This document shows positions 1-8,822 of a stretch of DNA of 47,832 nucleotides, in pieces. Numbering within the stretch: the stretch's first letter is position 1; every line of letters begins with the position of its first letter. Both the position numbers and the translations under genes were made by a program. The stretch spans positions 1 through 47,832 of the forward strand of contig DYMU01000020.1 in NCBI GenBank assembly GCA_020721445.1, read 5' to 3'. The DNA is from Gemmobacter nectariphilus (lineage in GTDB: Bacteria; Pseudomonadota; Alphaproteobacteria; Rhodobacterales; Rhodobacteraceae). The notes below the pieces were generated by a model. It had not been told where the DNA came from. It saw only the letters and a program-made list of their open reading frames with translations, and ran no database searches.

Positions 1-149
1 CAGGATTTGTGAACAACCCAACATATTCAAAAACCATCCAAGCCGCCGTCGAGGCGCTGCTGGAAGACCGCGCAAGATCGGCCGGCGGTGCCGCGGCAGA
101 AGCCAACTGGTCGGTTCAGACAAAGTTTAAAGACATATCCAAGACCTGA
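1..149 (+). CDS. C-terminal fragment of an unidentified protein (5' end outside window)
   Basis: An open frame enters from the left edge, with codons starting at base 3, and stops with TGA at 147-149. It gives 48 residues, beginning GFVNNPTYSKTIQ and ending FKDISKT. The middle shows normal codon use for this genome, with many GCC, CTG and GAA codons, which supports a real gene end. There is no recognisable motif, so I assign no function. It lies 81 bases upstream of the RTX gene on the same strand. A spurious open frame at the edge cannot be excluded. Confidence 0.45.
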   Translation, partial: GFVNNPTYSKTIQAAVEALLEDRARSAGGAAAEANWSVQTKFKDISKT

Positions 150-230
150 GACAATTTCCAAGGAAAGGCTTAAGGCCCTTCTTCTATTGCTTTTCCTGGC
201 ACGGTGGACCGGGAAAGGGGGTTTTGCTGA

Positions 231-2852
231 ATGGGGGTCTTGCGCCATGTGGCCACGCTTGCGGGCCGCAGCGATATGCCGCTTGCGACGGTGACAGACC
301 TGCTGCTGGCAGGGCCCGGGCGGCTTTACACGATCTCGCGCAGCGAAAGCGGGATCGGTGTCTTCGACATTTCAGGCGGCGGAACACCGACGGTTCTGGC
401 GCAGGCCGCGTACCGGATTGCGGTGCCGCTGGTCGGCTTTGCGCCCATGGCCATCGAGATGCAGCTTTCGGGGTCGGCACTGTTGTTGCCGGCGGGTCTT
501 TGCAGTGCAGCGTCCTCGGCGATTTCGTTGACATCAACCGGCTTGCCCGGTGCTGCGGTGCAATGGGAAGGCACCGCCGTCCCTCCGGCAGATCTGGCGC
601 TGATCCACAGCATCGCCGGGATGCCTGCCGGTGCAGTGATCGCGGTCCGCAGCGACGGCAGCCTTGTGCCCTTTACCGTGATCGCGGGGCAGCGCTTCTC
701 GGTGCAGGTCGCGGTCGCGGCCGTGCCACAGGTTGGCGGGGCGGTGACGGCATTGGACTCGGTTGCCTTTGGCGAAACGACATATCTGATCACGGCCTCT
801 GCTGCGGGCCAATCGCTGGTCAGCTACCGGGTGTTGCCGGACCTGCGGCTGGAGCAGGTCGCATGGATTGACGGCATGACAGCGGGCATAGGCTTTGCGC
901 GCCCTTCGGCGCTGCGCATTGTGACGCTCGGTGCCGAAAAATATGTCATCCTTGCCGGGTCCGGCAGTTCATCGCTGACGGTGTTTCGGGTCGGCGGTGA
1001 CGGCGGGTTGGCCGCCACGGACCATGTCATTGACAGTCGTGACACCCGGTTTCAGTCTGTAACCGTGCTTGAGGTGTTCGACCTTGGCGGACGGGTCTTT
1101 GTCCTTGCTGCCGGGGCGGATGACGGGCTGAGCCTGCTGACCTTGCTGCCCGGCGGATACCTTCTGCATCTGGAGAGCCTTGCCGATACCCTGGACATGA
1201 CGCTTGCCGCCATCAGCGCCATCGCCGCCCAGCAGGCCGCCGATGGCCGGGGCGAAATTTTCGTTGCAAGCTCGCATGACGCCGGCCTGACACGGCTTGC
1301 GGTGGATTTCACGGCGGGTGTGGTGCTGCAGGGGGGATCTGCAACGCTGACGGGAACCGCGCAGGACGACCTGCTGATGGCAACCGGGGGTGTCACCGTG
1401 ATCGAGGCCGGGGCTGGCAACGATATCCTTGTTTCAGCCGCAAGCCCCGGTGCGACTGCCCGGCTGCACGGCGGGGCCGGGCAGGATATTTTCGTGATCC
1501 GGCCGGGCGCATGGCTGACCACAGTGACCGATTTCAGCCCCGGCATCGACCGGCTTGATCTGACCCTGTTGCCGATGCTGCGCAGCCTGTCGCAGATCGA
1601 AATTACCGCCACCCCCACCGGCGCGATGCTGCGTTTTGGCGAGACCGTGATCGAAGTCCTGAGCGCCGAAGGTCGGCCGCTGTTGGCAGATGCCTTTCCC
1701 GAAAGCAGCTTGTTGCCGTTCAGCCGGTTTGATCCCGCCCCCGCAATCCCCCAGCCACAAGGTGTTGTGATCATTCTCGGCAACGAGGGGGGCAGTGCCA
1801 GCGGCGGGTCGGGCAACGACACCTTGCAAGGCGGCGCGGGCAACGACACGCTGCGCGGCCTTGATGGCGACGACTGGATCGAGGGCGGCACCGGCAACAA
1901 CAACATCGGCGGCGGGTCGGGCAATGATCTGATTTCCGTCTTGTCGGGCGCCAACATCATCTGGGGCGGTCTGGGCGATGACACGGTCGAGGGCGGCATG
2001 GGCCCCGATACAATCGACGGCGGAGGCACAGGCCACAACCGCCTGCTGGGCCATGACGGTGATGACCAGATATTTGCCGGATCGGGCGGTGATTTCATCG
2101 ACGGCGGGGCGGGCAATGATCTGATCCGCGGCGGCCCGGGGGCGGATATGATCAATGCAGGCTTGGGCAACGACAACATCGGCGGTGGCGAGGGGGACGA
2201 CCAGATCATAGGCACCGCCGGGGCGAACATCATCTGGGCGGGCCTTGGCAATGACACGGTGCTGGGTGGCACAGGTTCGGACACGATCTACGGCAGCGCC
2301 GGGCGCAACCAGTTGTTCGGCAATGATGGCCATGACGCAATCTACACCAGCGCGGATGGCGACTTCGTCGATGGGGGCGCGGGCGACGACCTGATCCGCG
2401 GCGCCGGGCGCGCGGATACCATCCATGGTGGCGAGGGTAACGATAACATCGGCGGCGGGGATGGCAACGACCTGATCCATGGCACCGCCGGGGAGAATGC
2501 GATCTGGGGCGGATTGGGCAATGACACGATTGTTGCGGGCACCGGCAAGGATGCGATTAACGGCGGCATTGGCGCAGATGTGTTTGTCTTCACCTCGGCG
2601 GCCGCCATCGGCATCGCAGCAGGCCGCGACGTGATCGCCGATTTCACGACGGGCGTCGATGACATCGATCTGCGCGCGTTGGAAACCGTCTTCAACGGGT
2701 CTGCCGGACTGTTGGGCGGGGGAAGCCGTTCGTTCTATTACTACAGCCCGTCAGGCCTGTTGATCGGCGACCAGACCGGCAACGGCTTGGCCGACTGGGT
2801 GATCGAGCTTTCTGGACAACCAGCCCTAATGGCGGACGACTTCCTTCTGTGA
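231..2852 (+). CDS. Secreted RTX (hemolysin-type) calcium-binding repeat protein
   Basis: This 873-aa protein is predicted to be exported by a type I (ABC/MFP/TolC) system. It has no Sec signal peptide. Residues about 1-370 look like a beta-rich, propeller-like domain with repeated short strands (for example GRLYTISRSESGIGVFDISG). Two weak RTX-type stretches follow around 380-440. The main array of glycine/aspartate nonapeptides (GGxGxDxIx) runs from about 520 to 780. The C-terminal part (GADVFVF, DVIADFTTGVDDIDL, ending MADDFLL) resembles serralysin-type RTX C-termini that carry the uncleaved secretion signal. RTX repeats bind calcium and fold outside the cell. The ATG at 231 follows a purine-rich AAAGGGGG site. 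No transporter genes are nearby, so the exporter must be encoded elsewhere. The substrate or surface role cannot be read from the sequence. Confidence 0.85.
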   Translation: MGVLRHVATLAGRSDMPLATVTDLLLAGPGRLYTISRSESGIGVFDISGGGTPTVLAQAAYRIAVPLVGFAPMAIEMQLSGSALLLPAGLCSAASSAISLTSTGLPGAAVQWEGTAVPPADLALIHSIAGMPAGAVIAVRSDGSLVPFTVIAGQRFSVQVAVAAVPQVGGAVTALDSVAFGETTYLITASAAGQSLVSYRVLPDLRLEQVAWIDGMTAGIGFARPSALRIVTLGAEKYVILAGSGSSSLTVFRVGGDGGLAATDHVIDSRDTRFQSVTVLEVFDLGGRVFVLAAGADDGLSLLTLLPGGYLLHLESLADTLDMTLAAISAIAAQQAADGRGEIFVASSHDAGLTRLAVDFTAGVVLQGGSATLTGTAQDDLLMATGGVTVIEAGAGNDILVSAASPGATARLHGGAGQDIFVIRPGAWLTTVTDFSPGIDRLDLTLLPMLRSLSQIEITATPTGAMLRFGETVIEVLSAEGRPLLADAFPESSLLPFSRFDPAPAIPQPQGVVIILGNEGGSASGGSGNDTLQGGAGNDTLRGLDGDDWIEGGTGNNNIGGGSGNDLISVLSGANIIWGGLGDDTVEGGMGPDTIDGGGTGHNRLLGHDGDDQIFAGSGGDFIDGGAGNDLIRGGPGADMINAGLGNDNIGGGEGDDQIIGTAGANIIWAGLGNDTVLGGTGSDTIYGSAGRNQLFGNDGHDAIYTSADGDFVDGGAGDDLIRGAGRADTIHGGEGNDNIGGGDGNDLIHGTAGENAIWGGLGNDTIVAGTGKDAINGGIGADVFVFTSAAAIGIAAGRDVIADFTTGVDDIDLRALETVFNGSAGLLGGGSRSFYYYSPSGLLIGDQTGNGLADWVIELSGQPALMADDFLL
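1893..2570 (+). repeat. Higher-order tandem repeat (about 270 nt) inside the RTX array
   Basis: The segment coding GN(D/N)NIGGG...(A/E)NxIWxGLGxDT recurs at 1893, 2166 and 2436, giving periods of 273 and 270 nt (91 and 90 residues). Each unit contains about ten RTX nonapeptides, including an unusual (A/E)N-x-IW step and a GDF-x-DGGAG-x-DLIRG step at fixed places. It is a repeat of repeats, with about two and a half copies. Confidence 0.75.
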
Positions 2853-2958
2853 AGCGACAGGATGACCGGGGCAGGCGAAGACGAATGCAGGCAGTGGCCC
2901 CCGGTGCGAAAATTGCTTTCACGGCGCGCTGCGGGCAAGCGAAGGGTCTGGTGTCTCT

Positions 2959-2992
2959 GGGATCAGCGCGCCGTGCGGGACGCGCTGATGCC
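2959..2992. terminator. Hairpin between convergent RTX and cysNC genes
   Basis: The arms ATCAGCGCG (2962-2970) and CGCGCTGAT (2981-2989) pair perfectly around a 10-nt loop. A GG/CC extension lies outside a one-base bulge. A short T-rich stretch (GGTTTT) follows a few bases on. It sits in the 227-bp gap between converging genes, where a bidirectional terminator is expected. The T-run is weak. Confidence 0.45.
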
Positions 2993-3079
2993 CGTGGTTT
3001 TGCCTGACCGTGCCAAATGACACTGCGCTGCCAACCCCCCGGGCGCAGCCCAGGTTGGGCCGCCCAGCGCAGGTGCGTG

Positions 3080-5008
3080 TCAGCGCGAGAGGATGACCTT
3101 CACGATATCGTCCGCTGCCTGTTCGGGCAGGCATTCAACGGTATTCACAACAGCCTCGGGTGCTTCGGGCGGCTCATACGGGCTGTCGATGCCGGTGAAG
3201 TTCTTCAACTGGCCGGCGCGTGCCTTTTTATACAGGCCTTTCACATCGCGCGCCTCGGCCACGGCCAGTGGGGTGTCGACATAGACCTCGATGAACTCGT
3301 CCGGTGCCATCAGGTCACGCACCATGCGGCGTTCGGATCGGAACGGCGAGATGAAGGCGGTCAGCACGATCAGGCCGGCATCGGTCATCAGACGCGCCAC
3401 CTCGCCCACGCGGCGGATGTTTTCCACCCGGTCGGCATCGGTAAAGCCCAGATCGCGGTTCAGCCCGTGACGCACGTTGTCACCATCCAGCAAAAAGGTG
3501 TGGCGGCCCAGCGCGTGCAACTTTTTTTCCACCAGATTGGCAATGGTCGATTTGCCCGACCCCGACAGGCCGGTGAACCACACGACAACCGGCTTTTGGC
3601 CTTTCTGGGCGGCATGCGCCTCGCGGTTGATGTCCACCGCCTGCCAATGGATGTTCTGGCTGCGCCGCAGGGCAAAATGGATCAGCCCGGCGGCGATGGT
3701 GGCGTTGCTGATCCGGTCGATCAGGATGAAGCCACCCAGATCGGGGTTTTGCGCATAGGCCTCGAACGGGATCGCCCGATCGGTCGAGATGTTGACCACG
3801 CCGATCGCATTCAACTGCATGGTTTTGGAGGCCAGATGTTCCAGCGTGTTGACGTTCACCTCGTATTTCGGCTCGGTCACGGTGGCGGTCACAACCTGCG
3901 TGCCGATCTTCAGCAGATAGGGGCGGCCGGGCAGCATTTCGGCCTCGTCCATCCAGACCAGCGTCGCCTCGAACTGGTCTGCCACCTCGCAAGGGGCATC
4001 TGCGGCCACGATCACGTCGCCGCGCGAACAATCCACCTCGTCGGCAAAGGTCAGCGTGACGGATTGGCCAGCCACCGCAATGGCCAAGTCGCCGTCATGG
4101 GTGACGATGGATTTGACGGTCGTGCTGCGCCCCGAGGGCAGCACGCGAATGGCATCGCCGGGGCGCACCGCGCCGCTGCCGATCTGCCCGGCAAAGCCAC
4201 GGAAATCAAGGTTGGGGCGGTTGACCCATTGCACCGGCATGCGCAAGGGCGCGTCTTGCAGACGGCTCAGGTTGACCGGGGCGTCCTCCAGATGGGTCAG
4301 CAGCGTCGGGCCCTGATACCACGGCATCGCGTCGCTGCGGCTGGCGATGTTGTCGCCCCTTAGCCCCGAGATCGGAATGGCGGTGAACGCGGTAATCCCG
4401 ATCTGCTGGGCGAAATGCGAATACTCCTTCACGATCTCGTAGAACCGTTCCTGGCTGTAGCCGACAAGATCCATCTTGTTGATCGCCAGCACCACGTTGC
4501 GTATGCCCAAGAGGTTGACCAGATAGCTGTGCCGCCGGGTCTGGGTCAAAACACCCTGACGCGCGTCGATCAAGATCACCGCAAGGTCGGCGGTTGATGC
4601 CCCTGTCACCATGTTGCGGGTGTATTGTTCGTGCCCCGGCGTATCGGCCACAATGAACTTGCGTTTGTCGGTGGCGAAAAAGCGGTAGGCCACGTCGATG
4701 GTGATGCCCTGTTCGCGCTCGGCCGCCAGCCCGTCAACCAGCAGGGCAAAGTCGATCTCGCCGCCCTGGGTGCCAACCGATTTGCTGTCTTTTTCCAGCG
4801 CTGCAAGCTGATCTTCAAAGATCATCTTGGTGTCATAAAGCAACCGCCCGATCAGCGTGGATTTGCCGTCATCGACCGAGCCACAGGTGATGAAACGCAG
4901 CATGGTCTTGTGCTGGTGCGCCCGAAGATAGGCGTCGATATCTTCGGCGATCAGGGTATCGGTGACATAGATCGGGTCTTGGGCGACGGGGTCTTGGACG
5001 GCTGGCAT
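3080..5008 (-). CDS. cysNC: Bifunctional sulfate adenylyltransferase subunit 1 / adenylylsulfate kinase
   Basis: A 642-aa cytoplasmic fusion protein for sulfate activation. The N-terminal CysN half is an EF-Tu-like GTPase that drives ATP sulfurylase (sulfate + ATP to APS). It shows GSVDDGKST at 43-51, DTPGH at 122-126 and NKMD at 177-180. The C-terminal CysC half, from about residue 475, phosphorylates APS to PAPS. It has GLSGSGKS at about 480-487, [11 protein letters not shown] and the AFISPFR motif with the phosphorylated serine near 554. The same fusion occurs as NodQ and in many alphaproteobacteria. It follows cysD with a one-base TGATG overlap of stop and start, so the two are translationally coupled and form the ATP sulfurylase heterodimer. 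PAPS reductase and sulfite reductase are not in the window. Confidence 0.95.
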   Translation of the reverse strand: MPAVQDPVAQDPIYVTDTLIAEDIDAYLRAHQHKTMLRFITCGSVDDGKSTLIGRLLYDTKMIFEDQLAALEKDSKSVGTQGGEIDFALLVDGLAAEREQGITIDVAYRFFATDKRKFIVADTPGHEQYTRNMVTGASTADLAVILIDARQGVLTQTRRHSYLVNLLGIRNVVLAINKMDLVGYSQERFYEIVKEYSHFAQQIGITAFTAIPISGLRGDNIASRSDAMPWYQGPTLLTHLEDAPVNLSRLQDAPLRMPVQWVNRPNLDFRGFAGQIGSGAVRPGDAIRVLPSGRSTTVKSIVTHDGDLAIAVAGQSVTLTFADEVDCSRGDVIVAADAPCEVADQFEATLVWMDEAEMLPGRPYLLKIGTQVVTATVTEPKYEVNVNTLEHLASKTMQLNAIGVVNISTDRAIPFEAYAQNPDLGGFILIDRISNATIAAGLIHFALRRSQNIHWQAVDINREAHAAQKGQKPVVVWFTGLSGSGKSTIANLVEKKLHALGRHTFLLDGDNVRHGLNRDLGFTDADRVENIRRVGEVARLMTDAGLIVLTAFISPFRSERRMVRDLMAPDEFIEVYVDTPLAVAEARDVKGLYKKARAGQLKNFTGIDSPYEPPEAPEAVVNTVECLPEQAADDIVKVILSR

Positions 5009-5937
5009 CAGAAATACCCCTCTTGTTTCTTCTTCTCCATCGATGCCGACTGGTCGTGGTCAATCGCCCGGCCCTGACGTTCCGACGTGGTGGTCAGCAG
5101 CATTTCCTGAATCACCTCTGGCAGGGTCTGGGCCGTGCTTTCCACCGCCCCGGTCAGCGGGTAGCATCCCAGCGTGCGGAACCGGATGCTGCGCATCACC
5201 GGGGTTTCGCCGGGTTCCAACGGAAAGCGGTCGTCATCAACCATCAGCACAAGGCCATTGCGCAGCACCGTCGGGCGCGGGGCGCTGAAATACAGCGGCA
5301 CGATCTCAATGCCTTCAAGGTGGATGTATTGCCAGATATCCAACTCGGTCCAGTTCGACAGCGGGAACACCCGGATCGACTCACCCTTGGCCTTGCGGGT
5401 GTTGTACAGCTTCCACAGTTCGGGGCGCTGGTTCTTGGGGTCCCAGCGGTGATTGGCCGAGCGGAAGGAAAACACCCGCTCCTTGGCGCGGGATTTTTCC
5501 TCATCCCGGCGCGCGCCGCCAAAGGCCACGTCGAACTTGTGATGCGTCAGCGCCTGTTTGAGACCTTCGGTTTTCCACATGTCGGTGTGCAGCGCGCCAT
5601 GGTCAAACGGGTTGATGCCTTGGGCCAGCGCCTCGGGGTTCTGATAGACCAGCAGTTCCATCCCGGCATCCCGCGCCGCCTTTTCGCGCAGGTCATACAT
5701 GGCGCGGAACTTCCACGTCGTATCGACATGCAGCAAGGGAAACGGCGGCGGCGCCGGATAGAACGCCTTTTTGGCCAGATGCAGCATGCAGGCCGAATCC
5801 TTGCCGACCGAATACAGCATCACCGGATTTTCGGCTGTGGCCACCACTTCGCGCATGATGTGGATGCTTTCCGCCTCCAGCCGCTGCAGGTGGGTAAGGG
5901 TGATTTCATCCATGGGACGGGGGGCCAAACTGGGCAT
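5008..5937 (-). CDS. cysD: Sulfate adenylyltransferase subunit 2
   Basis: A 309-aa catalytic subunit of ATP sulfurylase, which forms APS from ATP and sulfate with the CysN GTPase. It belongs to the PP-loop ATPase family. Visible signatures are [12 protein letters not shown] near the start, [14 protein letters not shown] (PP-loop), [17 protein letters not shown], and [15 protein letters not shown]. Length matches the roughly 300-aa family norm. The start at 5937 was preferred over an in-frame ATG 114 bases upstream because it has an AGGAAAG ribosome-binding site and matches the usual N-terminus. It is first in the cysD-cysNC pair. Confidence 0.95.
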   Translation of the reverse strand: MPSLAPRPMDEITLTHLQRLEAESIHIMREVVATAENPVMLYSVGKDSACMLHLAKKAFYPAPPPFPLLHVDTTWKFRAMYDLREKAARDAGMELLVYQNPEALAQGINPFDHGALHTDMWKTEGLKQALTHHKFDVAFGGARRDEEKSRAKERVFSFRSANHRWDPKNQRPELWKLYNTRKAKGESIRVFPLSNWTELDIWQYIHLEGIEIVPLYFSAPRPTVLRNGLVLMVDDDRFPLEPGETPVMRSIRFRTLGCYPLTGAVESTAQTLPEVIQEMLLTTTSERQGRAIDHDQSASMEKKKQEGYF

Positions 5938-5969
5938 TGCCGGTGTCTTTCCTGTGTTCAAGCCGCTTT

Positions 5970-5981
5970 CGCAAATTTGCG
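5970..5981. promoter_or_regulatory. Perfect 12-bp palindrome upstream of cysD
   Basis: CGCAAATTTGCG is a perfect palindrome 33 bases upstream of the cysD start, in the 133-bp gap before the next gene. It is placed where an operator for a sulfur-responsive regulator could sit, but no regulator is encoded nearby and the binding protein is unknown. Confidence 0.3.
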
Positions 5982-6070
5982 CAGAGAATCCAAGGATGGA
6001 CGCGCGATCCAACCGATAAAACCCGTGGCATCTGTTCCCGCGCCACAACATTGGTCAAAACCGCCATGGT

Positions 6071-6754
6071 TCATTGCGCCTGACGGATCCGTGCCACAAC
6101 GCGACGACCAATGGCCTGGCTGCCTTTGACGGACGGGTGGATCAGGTCGAACTGGTGGAAAGACGTGTCGCCCCTTGGCACCAGATCCGACATCGGCAGA
6201 AAGGTCACCCCGGCATCAAAGCGGGCCATTGCCGTCAGGCGCCGGTCAAGTTCATTCCCGGCCGGACCGCAATGCTTGATCGGGGTCATGACGTCCGGAT
6301 TGCGCAAATAGCCAAGATAAATCACCCGGGCGCCGCTTTCACGAATGCGCGCGACAAAAGACGGGATCGCTCCGCCCCGACCATCCGGCGTCACCAAGCG
6401 GTTCAGCACCCCGGCGCAAGGCCCACAGCCGCAGCCGAACAGCAGATCATTGCCGCCGCCGTTCAGAATGACCCATTTCCACGGGCCGGGCCGATATTGT
6501 TCGGTCAGCCGCAACCCTGCTGCCCCCGAAATCGGCAGGCCATGGAAATAGCGCGCGGCCACGACCGACCGATCTATCACCTCTTCGCCCAGCGCCCCCT
6601 CGATGACATCCGCCACCGCGCGGTCGCTCCCGCGGTTCGACGCTAGCATGGAATCGCCCAGCACCAGAATTCTGGCCTGCGGCGCATCGGTCAGAGACTC
6701 GCTGCAACCAAACAGAAGAAACAGGGCGACCAAGGCAAGGATGGGCCGGATCAT
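6071..6754 (-). CDS. SGNH/GDSL-type hydrolase, predicted lipoprotein
   Basis: A 227-aa predicted esterase or lipase-like hydrolase. It begins with a lipoprotein signal (hydrophobic residues 4-15, lipobox ending at Cys17), so it is probably anchored on the periplasmic side of a membrane. SGNH blocks are visible: GDS at 33-35 (nucleophile serine), NGGGND at 98-103, and DLIHP with Asp203 and His206 completing the triad. A cysteine cluster (C108, C110, C113) lies just after the NGGGND block and could bind metal or form disulfides. The start at 6754 has a GGAGA site 6 bases away; an upstream in-frame ATG would hide the signal peptide. Substrate unknown. Confidence 0.8.
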   Translation of the reverse strand: MIRPILALVALFLLFGCSESLTDAPQARILVLGDSMLASNRGSDRAVADVIEGALGEEVIDRSVVAARYFHGLPISGAAGLRLTEQYRPGPWKWVILNGGGNDLLFGCGCGPCAGVLNRLVTPDGRGGAIPSFVARIRESGARVIYLGYLRNPDVMTPIKHCGPAGNELDRRLTAMARFDAGVTFLPMSDLVPRGDTSFHQFDLIHPSVKGSQAIGRRVVARIRQAQ

Positions 6755-6873
6755 GCAGTCTCCGATTGAAATGCCGATGAGGCCCGCACCATTGGCAACA
6801 ACCCGGGCAGGATCGTGGCAGGTCGGCGGTGATCTTGTGATCAGGCGGTGCGGCGGCTGTGGTCCTGCGTCGT

Positions 6874-7650
6874 TCAGGATCGCGAAACGGTGACCGTCTG
6901 GGTGATCATTTGTGCCCATTGCGAGGTTTCCAGAAACGAGACATCTGCCGCATCACGACCGGCCCCGATGATCACAAGCCCAGAAGGTTCGCCCATGCCG
7001 GTTGCATCAAACAGGTGCCATGCCCCGTCCAGCCAGACCTGGGTCGCGGCGTGAAAATCGGGCGGCTGAACATCGGCGCAATAGACCGAGACATAACGTG
7101 CCGGAATACTCGCGGCCCGCACCAGACTGCAGGTCAGGTGGGCAAAATCACGGCAGACGCCCTGTCGGGACACAAAGGTATCGACTGCCGTGGTTCTGGC
7201 ATCAGAGCTTCCCGGAACATACTGCGTTTCGGCCTTTACCCAATCCACGATCGCCGCAACCTTTTCGCCGCCGTTCAGGTGGCTAAACTGTTGTCCGACA
7301 AAATCGGTAAACAGGTCTGACGGACAAAACCGTGAGGGGCGAAGGCAGGTCAGCGCGTCAATGGGCAGAACATGAATGGGCGCTGCCGAAAGGCTTGCGA
7401 CGGCAATACTGGGCCGTGTGACCATCACTTTGGCGGTGTAGTTCACCGCCAGCCGATCGCCGCTGATCGTGGCCCAGACCCGATGGCCAAGGCCGAACTC
7501 GCCGCTGATCCGGTTCAGGGTTGCGTTGTCAATCTTCAGGCTGCTTTCGACAATCGTCTGACCGTCGGTTTGGGCGGCTTCCAGGGCCAGCAAGACCGGC
7601 ACGGCACCGGAAAGCTGATACTCTAGCGCAACAGTGATCTGCATATGCAT
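6874..7650 (-). CDS. Transglutaminase-like (papain-fold) domain protein
   Basis: A 258-aa cytoplasmic protein of the bacterial transglutaminase-like family. The N-terminal half is beta-rich, with no signal peptide. The catalytic triad is visible: Cys166 in SRQGVCRDFAHL, His200 in PDFHAATQVW, and Asp215 in WHLFDATGM. Such proteins usually act as peptidases or amidases rather than true transglutaminases. It precedes the SGNH lipoprotein by 119 bases on the same strand, so co-transcription is possible. The start could be residue 1 or the methionine at residue 3; the substrate is unknown. Confidence 0.8.
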   Translation of the reverse strand: MHMQITVALEYQLSGAVPVLLALEAAQTDGQTIVESSLKIDNATLNRISGEFGLGHRVWATISGDRLAVNYTAKVMVTRPSIAVASLSAAPIHVLPIDALTCLRPSRFCPSDLFTDFVGQQFSHLNGGEKVAAIVDWVKAETQYVPGSSDARTTAVDTFVSRQGVCRDFAHLTCSLVRAASIPARYVSVYCADVQPPDFHAATQVWLDGAWHLFDATGMGEPSGLVIIGAGRDAADVSFLETSQWAQMITQTVTVSRS

Positions 7651-8172
7651 CGCTTGACTTTTCGACCTGTGGGCATGGGCGCGCGGGTTTGGACAAGGCG
7701 AGGTGGCGGCCCTGTCGATGGAGTGTCTTAGCAGTCAAGGAACGGCCAAAAGCGCCGTCAGGTCACGCCAAGCAACACAGTCACGCGGCACAATGGTGCA
7801 CAACCTACACCGCTTGCCATGGTCGGCGTTATAGTGACCGCAGGGCAGAGAGCAAGCATCTTCCTTGGGGCTGGGGTGCTGATGCGGGGTGTCACATCCT
7901 TGACGTTTGCCGCAAACATGGTGCTTGCCATGCCCGGCAAGGACGACTGGGCGTTTGCCACGCCATGCCAGCCGTGTGCAGGTATCGAAGGCCAGGTTGT
8001 TGCGATCAGGTTGCCAAACGGGTATCCCGAACAACAGGCGCGGCCGCCAGACCGGATAAAGCTACCGGTTTGCAAGCGTCGTCGCCGGAACTGACAAGGA
8101 ACGCTGATACAGGCGGTTGGGTAAAAGGCGCAGGGTTGCGATCCATTTTCCGAATCGTTAGCTAAAAGGTAT
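7651..8172. other. 520-bp stretch without a convincing gene
   Basis: Several short open frames exist on both strands (for example 7819-8094 plus and 7758-8075 minus), but none has a good ribosome-binding site, a recognisable motif or family-like composition. I see no mobile-element remnant. The promoters of the leftward transglutaminase-like gene and the rightward tRNA-Arg must lie here. Confidence 0.5.
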
Positions 8173-8249
8173 GGCCCCGTAGCTCAACTGGATAGAGCAC
8201 GGACCTTCTAAGTCTGGGGTTGGGGGTTCAAGTCCTCCCGGGGTCGCCA
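8173..8249 (+). tRNA. tRNA-Arg (anticodon UCU)
   Basis: A 77-nt cloverleaf with CCA encoded. Acceptor arms GGCCCCG / CGGGGTC pair with one G-U. The D-stem is GCTC/GAGC. The anticodon stem CGGAC/GTCTG holds loop CTTCTAA, giving anticodon TCT, which reads AGA. The T-stem GGGGG/CCTCC holds TTCAAGT. AGA is rare in a genome this GC-rich. Such tRNA 3' ends can be integration sites, but no integrase follows. Confidence 0.96.
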
Positions 8250-8389
8250 CTGTCGGGATGTTGGTTTAGTTGCGTGCCGTCACGCCGGAGCTTTGGGGTC
8301 AATCATAAAATTGATCTCATCAAAACACAAAGCTATCCGGAACCGGGCCGCCGATTGCGCGTGTGGTGCGCGGGTTGCTTTGTTTGCAG

Positions 8390-8405
8390 TTAACCATTGG
8401 TTAAC
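8390..8405 (+). promoter_or_regulatory. CtrA-type box upstream of a small lipoprotein gene
   Basis: The sequence reads TTAA-CCATTGG-TTAAC, an exact match to the alphaproteobacterial CtrA consensus TTAA-N7-TTAAC. It lies 23 bases before the lipoprotein start at 8429. The site is also a near-palindrome (GTTAACCA-T-TGGTTAAC). CtrA control is inferred from the match only. Confidence 0.6.
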
Positions 8406-8428
8406 CACTTTCGCGGCAAAGTTGTGCG

Positions 8429-8731
8429 ATGCGGATGCTTTTCATCTTGGTCGTCCTGACGGGTTGCGGTGCCCAGCCTGCGCCGCAGTTCTTTGGGGCA
8501 ACGCGGACTGATGTGGTGCGCGACGGGCGCAGCTATACCGTGTATCAAAAGGGTGATGCGGTTGAGGTCATTCGTCTGGGCTATGCCCGGCGCGGGCAGC
8601 ATCAGGCGATCCGCGCCACGATGATCGGGCTGATCCCCGAGGTGACCGGCTGCACCGCCATTGCCAACAGCCTGCAAGGCGATAGCGGTGAGATGCGGGG
8701 TCGTTTGCGTTGCCCCAAACCAGCGCCGTAG
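8429..8731 (+). CDS. Small predicted lipoprotein, function unknown
   Basis: A 100-aa protein with a short hydrophobic leader and the lipobox LTGC, lipidated at Cys13, so probably membrane-anchored in the periplasm. The mature part is about 87 residues with two further cysteines (TGCTAI and LRCPKP) that could form a disulfide. I do not recognise the family. It sits between tRNA-Arg and an orphan parA and has a CtrA-type box directly upstream, hinting at a cell-cycle or envelope role. Confidence 0.65.
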   Translation: MRMLFILVVLTGCGAQPAPQFFGATRTDVVRDGRSYTVYQKGDAVEVIRLGYARRGQHQAIRATMIGLIPEVTGCTAIANSLQGDSGEMRGRLRCPKPAP

Positions 8732-8822
8732 CGGCCTTTGCCTCCTGAAAACGCCACCTGGAACCGAAGCTTCCCCCGCGGATCGAATCAGCCTATGCTG
8801 CGGCGCAGCAAATGGGGGTGGC

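Noticed and set aside
1893-2570. CRISPR-like regular repeats
   Set aside because: The repeats are coding RTX nonapeptides with no conserved spacer/repeat division and no cas genes.
7819-8094. 91-aa open frame before tRNA-Arg
   Set aside because: No ribosome-binding site, no motif, and overlapping frames of similar length on the other strand.
8311-8323. TTGAT-CTC-ATCAA, similar to an FNR box
   Set aside because: The spacer is three bases, not four, so the half-sites are wrongly phased for FNR.
8173-8428. Possible integration site at the 3' end of tRNA-Arg
   Set aside because: No integrase, no repeated tRNA 3' end and no change in gene style downstream.
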